Assembly (NCBI GenBank): GCA_017458025.1
Contig: JAFTGG010000247.1
Coordinates: 1 to 8,287 of the forward strand
From: Oscillospiraceae bacterium
Lineage (GTDB): Bacteria > Bacillota > Clostridia > Oscillospirales > Oscillospiraceae
Direction of reading: 5' to 3'
Length of the DNA stretch: 8,287 nt
Part shown: positions 5,401 through 8,287 of the stretch, piece by piece
Layout: each line of letters opens with the position of its first letter
Numbering within the stretch: the stretch's first letter is position 1
Translations under genes and position numbers: made by a program
Notes under the pieces: generated by a model
Database searches by the model: none
The model's input: only the letters and a program-made list of their open reading frames with translations
What the model was told of the DNA's origin: nothing

Positions 5401-5406
5401 TTGCAA
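5379..5406 (-). promoter_or_regulatory. Promoter of the DUF3783 gene
   Basis: On the minus strand, TTGCAA (5406-5401), a 16-bp spacer and a perfect TATAAT (5384-5379) preceded by TGC, making an extended -10. The start point would be near 5372, about 26 bases before the ATG. Confidence 0.75.
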
Positions 5407-5420
5407 GGCGGTTCCGAGGC

Positions 5421-5449
5421 TTGACTTCCCGCGAAATCAATGCTACTTT
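5421..5449 (+). promoter_or_regulatory. Promoter of the aroB-DAHP synthase operon
   Basis: TTGACT (5421-5426), a 17-bp spacer and TACTTT (5444-5449), with TGC just upstream giving an extended -10. Start would be near 5456, leaving a leader of about 25 bases. That is too short for a T-box or attenuator, so any control would act at the promoter. Confidence 0.65.
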
Positions 5450-5479
5450 TTCATCAACAACAAAAAGGGCGGAACAGTT

Positions 5480-6481
5480 ATGGTCATTTCAATGGATCTC
5501 GGTCCCGACAGCTACGATATTGTTTTGGAGCGCGGCGTTCTGCGCCGCGCGGGCGAGACGCTCGATCTAAACCGCAAGGTCATGCTCGTTACCGACGCGG
5601 GCGTACCGCCGGCTTACGCCGACGCCATCGAGGCGCAGTGCGCGTCCTGTACACGCCGCGCCGTCGCGCCGGGCGAGGCGCGCAAGAGCTTCGCGGAGCT
5701 GGAAGCCATCCTGACGGAGATGCTGCAAGCCGGCTTCACGCGCGGCGACTGCGTCGTGGCGCTCGGCGGCGGCATGGTGGGCGACCTCGCGGGTTTTGCC
5801 GCGTCCTGCTACATGCGCGGCGTAGACTTCTATAACCTCCCCACCACAGTGCTCTCTCAGGTGGACTCGTCCATCGGCGGCAAAACAGCGGTAAACCTCG
5901 GCGATATCAAAAATATCGCCGGCGCGTTCTATCAGCCGAAAAAGGTGCTCATCGACGCGGACGTGCTGCAAACTCTCCCCGCGCGTCAGGTCTCGGCGGG
6001 GCTCGCCGAGGCGCTCAAATCGTCGCTCATTCGCGATGCGGCGCTGTTCGAGCGCTTTGAGCGCGGCGTCTCCGCCGACGATATGGAGGACGTCATCGCC
6101 GCGTCGCTGCGCATCAAGAAGGACGTGGTGGAGCAGGACGAAAAGGAGCGCGGCCTGCGCCGTATCCTGAACTTCGGCCACACCATCGGCCACGGCATCG
6201 AGGCGGTGACGGGCCTCTACCACGGCGAATGTGTTGCGCTCGGCATGCTCGCGATGTGCTCGGACGCCGTGCGCGGCCGGCTGCTGCCGGTGCTGGAGTC
6301 GCTGCGCCTGCCGACCTCCGTCCACGCCGATGCGGAGCGCGTCTACGAAGCGATGCTCCACGACAAAAAAGCCGTCGGCGGCTCGCTGACCGTCGTGCGC
6401 GTCGAGACGCCCGGCGACTGCGCGCTAGAACCCGTCGCGCCGGAGTCGCTGCGCGAGAAGATCGCGCAGGTCGTTAAGTAA
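5480..6481 (+). CDS. aroB: 3-dehydroquinate synthase
   Basis: This encodes 333 residues, at the short end for the family. It converts DAHP to 3-dehydroquinate, step 2 of the shikimate pathway, using NAD+ and a divalent metal in the cytosol. The glycine-rich NAD site ALGGGMVGDLAGF is at 94-106 and is followed by RGVDFYNLPTT (113-123) and the QVDSSIGGKTAVN stretch (127-139). The three metal ligands are present: E177 in GLAEALK, H234 in NFGHTIGH and H248 in YHGE. The start at 5480 is preferred over the longer open frame from 5375, because that extension runs through the promoter. GGGCGGA (5467-5473) is a modest ribosome site six bases upstream, and a second in-frame ATG at 5492 is less likely. 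The stop at 6479-6481 overlaps the Shine-Dalgarno of the DAHP synthase gene, which makes the step-1 enzyme. Confidence 0.96.
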   Translation: MVISMDLGPDSYDIVLERGVLRRAGETLDLNRKVMLVTDAGVPPAYADAIEAQCASCTRRAVAPGEARKSFAELEAILTEMLQAGFTRGDCVVALGGGMVGDLAGFAASCYMRGVDFYNLPTTVLSQVDSSIGGKTAVNLGDIKNIAGAFYQPKKVLIDADVLQTLPARQVSAGLAEALKSSLIRDAALFERFERGVSADDMEDVIAASLRIKKDVVEQDEKERGLRRILNFGHTIGHGIEAVTGLYHGECVALGMLAMCSDAVRGRLLPVLESLRLPTSVHADAERVYEAMLHDKKAVGGSLTVVRVETPGDCALEPVAPESLREKIAQVVK

Positions 6482-6486
6482 AGGAG
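6480..6486 (+). promoter_or_regulatory. Shine-Dalgarno overlapping the aroB stop
   Basis: AAAGGAG at 6480-6486 shares two bases with the aroB TAA stop (6479-6481) and lies nine bases before the ATG at 6496. Ribosomes ending aroB are well placed to restart on the DAHP synthase gene. Confidence 0.85.
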
Positions 6487-6495
6487 AACAGACCT

Positions 6496-7524
6496 ATGAA
6501 TATGGATTTCAAGCGCAAGCTTACCATCCCGATGGAGACCAAGGAGATGTACCCGCTGACCGGCGAGATGTCGGAGCATATCGAGCGGAACGTCGCGGAG
6601 CTCAAGCGCATCTTCAGCGGGCGGAGCGACAAGCTGGCGCTCATCATCGGGCCATGCTCCGCCGACAACGAAGACAGCGTGCTCGATTACATCTCCCGCC
6701 TCGTCCCCGTGCAGGAAAAGGTCAAGGACAAGCTCCTCATCGTCCCGCGCGTCTACACGAACAAGCCGCGCACCACGGGCGACGGATACAAGGGCCTCGT
6801 GCACCAGCCCGACCCGAACGCGAAGCCCGACCTGTTCAAAGGCATCATCGCGACGCGCGAGCTGCACATGCGCGTCGTCAAGGAGACCGGCTTCGCCTGC
6901 GCCGACGAAATGCTCTATCCGGAAAACTACAAGTACCTCGACGATCTGCTCGGCTACGTCGCCATCGGCGCCCGCAGCGTCGAGGATCAGCAGCACCGCC
7001 TGACCGCCAGCGGCATCGAGGTGCCGGTCGGCATGAAGAATCCCACCAGCGGCGACCTCAGCGTGATGATGAACAGCATTCTCGCCGCGCAGCACGCGCA
7101 CGACTTCATCTACCGCGGCTGGGAGGCGCACTCGTTCGGGAATCCCTACGCTCACGCGATCCTGCGCGGCTACATCAACCGTCAGGGCGTAACGCACCCG
7201 AACTACCACTACGAAGATCTGGTGTACCTCGCGGAGCTGTACGAAAAATGGGGCCTGCAAAACCCCGGCGCGGTCATCGACTGCAACCACGCCAACTCCG
7301 GCAAGGACCCCTTCGAGCAGCCCCGCATCATCAAAGAGGTGCTCTCGTTCTGCCGCTGGAACGGCGGCGTGAAGCGGCTCGTCAAGGGCTTCATGGTCGA
7401 AAGCTATATCGAAGACGGCAGCCAACCCGTCGGCGGCGGGTGCTATGGCAAGAGCATCACCGACGCCTGTCTCGGCTGGGAAAAGTCGGAGCGGCTCGTC
7501 TACGAGATCGCGGAGCTTTTGTAA
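6496..7524 (+). CDS. aroF: 3-deoxy-7-phosphoheptulonate (DAHP) synthase, class I AroFGH type
   Basis: This encodes 342 residues, the normal length for the AroF/G/H group. It condenses phosphoenolpyruvate and erythrose 4-phosphate to DAHP, the entry step to aromatic amino acids. Motifs in order are IIGPCSAD (50-57), RVYTNKPRTTGDG (85-97), AIGARSVEDQQHR (156-168), VGMKNPTSGD (178-187), DCNHANSGKDP (262-272), GFMVESYI (298-305) and the KSITDAC segment (319-325). The four metal ligands known in E. coli AroG align with C54, H265, E302 and D323, so the enzyme should be active. The N-terminal 45 residues resemble the arm that carries allosteric control in this group, but which aromatic amino acid inhibits it cannot be read here; the aroF symbol is used only as the general name. 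It is the last gene of a two-gene operon with aroB, and is followed by a palindromic element and a strong terminator. Confidence 0.96.
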   Translation: MNMDFKRKLTIPMETKEMYPLTGEMSEHIERNVAELKRIFSGRSDKLALIIGPCSADNEDSVLDYISRLVPVQEKVKDKLLIVPRVYTNKPRTTGDGYKGLVHQPDPNAKPDLFKGIIATRELHMRVVKETGFACADEMLYPENYKYLDDLLGYVAIGARSVEDQQHRLTASGIEVPVGMKNPTSGDLSVMMNSILAAQHAHDFIYRGWEAHSFGNPYAHAILRGYINRQGVTHPNYHYEDLVYLAELYEKWGLQNPGAVIDCNHANSGKDPFEQPRIIKEVLSFCRWNGGVKRLVKGFMVESYIEDGSQPVGGGCYGKSITDACLGWEKSERLVYEIAELL

Positions 7525-7540
7525 TACTGGTCTCAAATTA

Positions 7541-7600
7541 AGGCAATACCGGATAATTCTGACTGCGCAATCTGCGCACCTGAATTATCCGGTATTGCCT
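7541..7600. repeat. 60-nt palindromic element with a nested hairpin
   Basis: A perfect 19-bp inverted repeat: the left arm 7541-7559 begins AGGCAATACC and the right arm 7582-7600 ends GGTATTGCCT. The 22-base interior holds a second hairpin, TGCGCA-ATC-TGCGCA (7564-7578). It lies between the DAHP synthase stop and the bidirectional terminator. The arms contain no long T-run, so it is not a standard terminator. No clear target-site duplication flanks it. It may be a dispersed palindromic repeat, a remnant miniature element or a 3' RNA-stabilising stem. Confidence 0.8.
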
Positions 7601-7602
7601 AG

Positions 7603-7632
7603 AAAAGAGGACGGAAATCCGTCCTCTTTTTT
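7603..7632. terminator. Bidirectional terminator between the aro operon and the HD gene
   Basis: AAAAGAGGACGG (7603-7614) pairs with CCGTCCTCTTTT (7619-7630) around an AAAT loop, and TT follows. The A-tract on the left gives TTTT on the other strand, so the stem can end both the plus-strand aro transcript and the minus-strand HD-domain transcript, whose stop codon is at 7639-7641. Confidence 0.9.
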
Positions 7633-7638
7633 CTGTAT

Positions 7639-8091
7639 TCAGCCGACGCGCCTGTGCCCCCGCATCTCACGGAACGCGCAATACTTGTCCGCGAGCGTCA
7701 CCAGCACGGCTTCTTTCGATCTCGGCACCGCAAACACCGTCAGCGGCCACATGTGGCTGGCGATGATATTCTTCTCCTTGCCGCTGAGCGTAAACGTCTG
7801 CTCCGCGTTCCGCAGCGCAAGACGCGGGTGCTCGAACAAATGGCGCATGTTCTTCTTTTCCCGCGTGTAAAGGTGGAAGTCGTGCAGCATCGCGCCGCGC
7901 GCGAGCGCGACCTCGTCGATGCGCCAGCCCAGCTTCTGCGCCAAGCGGAAGCTCGCCACCGCGACGTTGTGGCAGTGCCAGAACGTCGGGTTGCCTTTGT
8001 GCTGCGTAAACTGCTTCATGCGGCACACCTGCGGGTCGCGTTCCAGCCCGTCCAGCACGCGATAAAATTTTTGTGCGTTGTTCTGATACAA
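7639..8091 (-). CDS. HD-domain phosphohydrolase
   Basis: This encodes 150 residues, a single soluble HD domain. Candidate metal ligands follow the six-ligand HD pattern: H41 (in WHCHNVA), H70-D71 (in AMLHDFHLY), H88 (in EHPRLAL), H113 (in ASHMWPL) and D135 (in LADKY). Proteins of this fold are metal-dependent phosphohydrolases acting on nucleotides or signalling nucleotides; the substrate of this short subfamily is not known to me. The start is a TTG at 8091, because AAAGGAAG lies eight bases upstream (8107-8100). The first in-frame ATG would remove 24 residues. It is a single-gene unit, with a likely promoter at 8136-8164, and it shares the bidirectional terminator with the aro operon. The C-terminus, rich in Arg and Gly, shows no extra domain. 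Confidence 0.85.
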   Translation of the reverse strand: MYQNNAQKFYRVLDGLERDPQVCRMKQFTQHKGNPTFWHCHNVAVASFRLAQKLGWRIDEVALARGAMLHDFHLYTREKKNMRHLFEHPRLALRNAEQTFTLSGKEKNIIASHMWPLTVFAVPRSKEAVLVTLADKYCAFREMRGHRRVG

Positions 8092-8099
8092 TCGGGGTT

Positions 8100-8107
8100 C
8101 TTCCTTT
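8100..8107 (-). promoter_or_regulatory. Shine-Dalgarno that fixes a TTG start
   Basis: AAAGGAAG on the minus strand (8107-8100) lies eight bases before the TTG at 8091-8089. This is the only good ribosome site near the beginning of the HD-domain frame. Confidence 0.7.
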
Positions 8108-8135
8108 CACGGCACAGTCGCTCGCGCCGTTTCCC

Positions 8136-8164
8136 ATCATACGCCGCCGCGCGTCGAAACGCAA
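8136..8164 (-). promoter_or_regulatory. Probable promoter of the HD-domain gene
   Basis: On the minus strand, TTGCGT (8164-8159), a 17-bp spacer and TATGAT (8141-8136). The -10 is one base from consensus. The -35 keeps the TTG, and is the same hexamer as in the promoter at 254-281. The start would be near 8129, about 38 bases before the TTG start codon. Confidence 0.55.
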
Positions 8165-8287
8165 GGGGATTTGTTGGATTTTTAAGGAGCGCCGCATCAT
8201 TCGTGTGTGCAAATTGCGCCGCCGGAAATTTCGGCAGACGGTACAAAATTCCGCATGGCGTGCTGACGCATGGTCAAGGAATTTGGG
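8165..8287. other. Right-edge stretch with no supported gene
   Basis: No gene can be supported here. On the minus strand one frame is open from the right edge to a TGA near 8197-8199 (about 29 residues). It could be the tail of a gene outside the window, but it shows no recognisable motif. An ATG at 8271 on the plus strand has no ribosome site. Only a weak hairpin (GCCG/CGGC near 8219-8234) is visible. Confidence 0.4.

Noticed and set aside
5375..5479. N-terminal extension of AroB by 35 residues
   Set aside because: It crosses the operator and the TTGACT/TACTTT promoter, has no ribosome site and adds no family-conserved sequence.
5407..5479. T-box or riboswitch ahead of aroB
   Set aside because: The distance from the predicted start site to the ATG is about 25 bases, with no stem structure or terminator.
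6343..7536. A 397-codon minus-strand open frame opposite the DAHP synthase gene
   Set aside because: It is fully antisense to a gene with intact catalytic motifs, and its composition is that of a complementary-strand shadow with no family match.
7530..7610. Transposon-type insertion with target duplication around the 60-nt palindrome
   Set aside because: The flanks (CAAATTA on the left, AGAAAAG on the right) show no convincing direct duplication, and there is no transposase; only a repeat call is justified.
8254..8287. Start of a plus-strand gene at the right edge (ATG at 8254 or 8271)
   Set aside because: The first frame stops within a few codons and the second has no Shine-Dalgarno and too little sequence to judge.

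Overview
The window is GC-rich bacterial chromosome with strong Shine-Dalgarno sites and sigma-A-type promoters. The gene families (CmpB-like permease, DUF3783, VTC/DUF4956/DUF4353 cluster, short HD phosphohydrolase) are typical of Firmicutes. A GC-rich anaerobic member of the Clostridia, such as a gut Oscillospirales- or Christensenellales-like lineage, fits best. This placement is an inference from gene families, because no marker gene is present.

Layout. On the left are three plus-strand genes: the 3' end of an aldose 1-epimerase (1-218) closed by a perfect hairpin terminator, a CmpB-family membrane protein (302-1042), and a PaaI-type hotdog thioesterase (1103-1516) with its own consensus promoter and terminator. 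The centre (1640-5346) is a minus-strand block. In transcription order it holds a DUF3783 protein, a VTC-domain (polyphosphate polymerase-like) protein, a DUF4956 membrane protein, and a large exported DUF4353/Cthe_2159-type beta-helix protein with Gly/Met-rich and acidic inserts. Diverging from it on the plus strand is a two-gene shikimate-pathway operon: aroB (5480-6481) and a class I DAHP synthase (6496-7524). It is followed by a 60-nt palindromic element and a strong bidirectional terminator. The last gene is a minus-strand HD-domain phosphohydrolase (7639-8091) that starts with TTG. No gene is supported from about 8165 to the right edge.

How the genes work together. The two aro gene products catalyse the first two steps of the shikimate pathway (DAHP formation, then its cyclisation to 3-dehydroquinate) and are tightly coupled. 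The VTC-DUF4956-DUF4353 trio is the most interesting part. A cytosolic triphosphate-tunnel polymerase-like enzyme, a small multi-pass membrane protein with an ACT-like tail, and an exported polysaccharide-binding-type beta-helix are encoded in a row. They could form an uncharacterised system that makes, moves or anchors an anionic polymer at the cell surface. The block between the DUF3783 gene and aroB carries a 10-bp perfect inverted repeat wrapped around the minus-strand -10 box, a good operator candidate.

There are no tRNA, rRNA, CRISPR or transposase genes that I can see.
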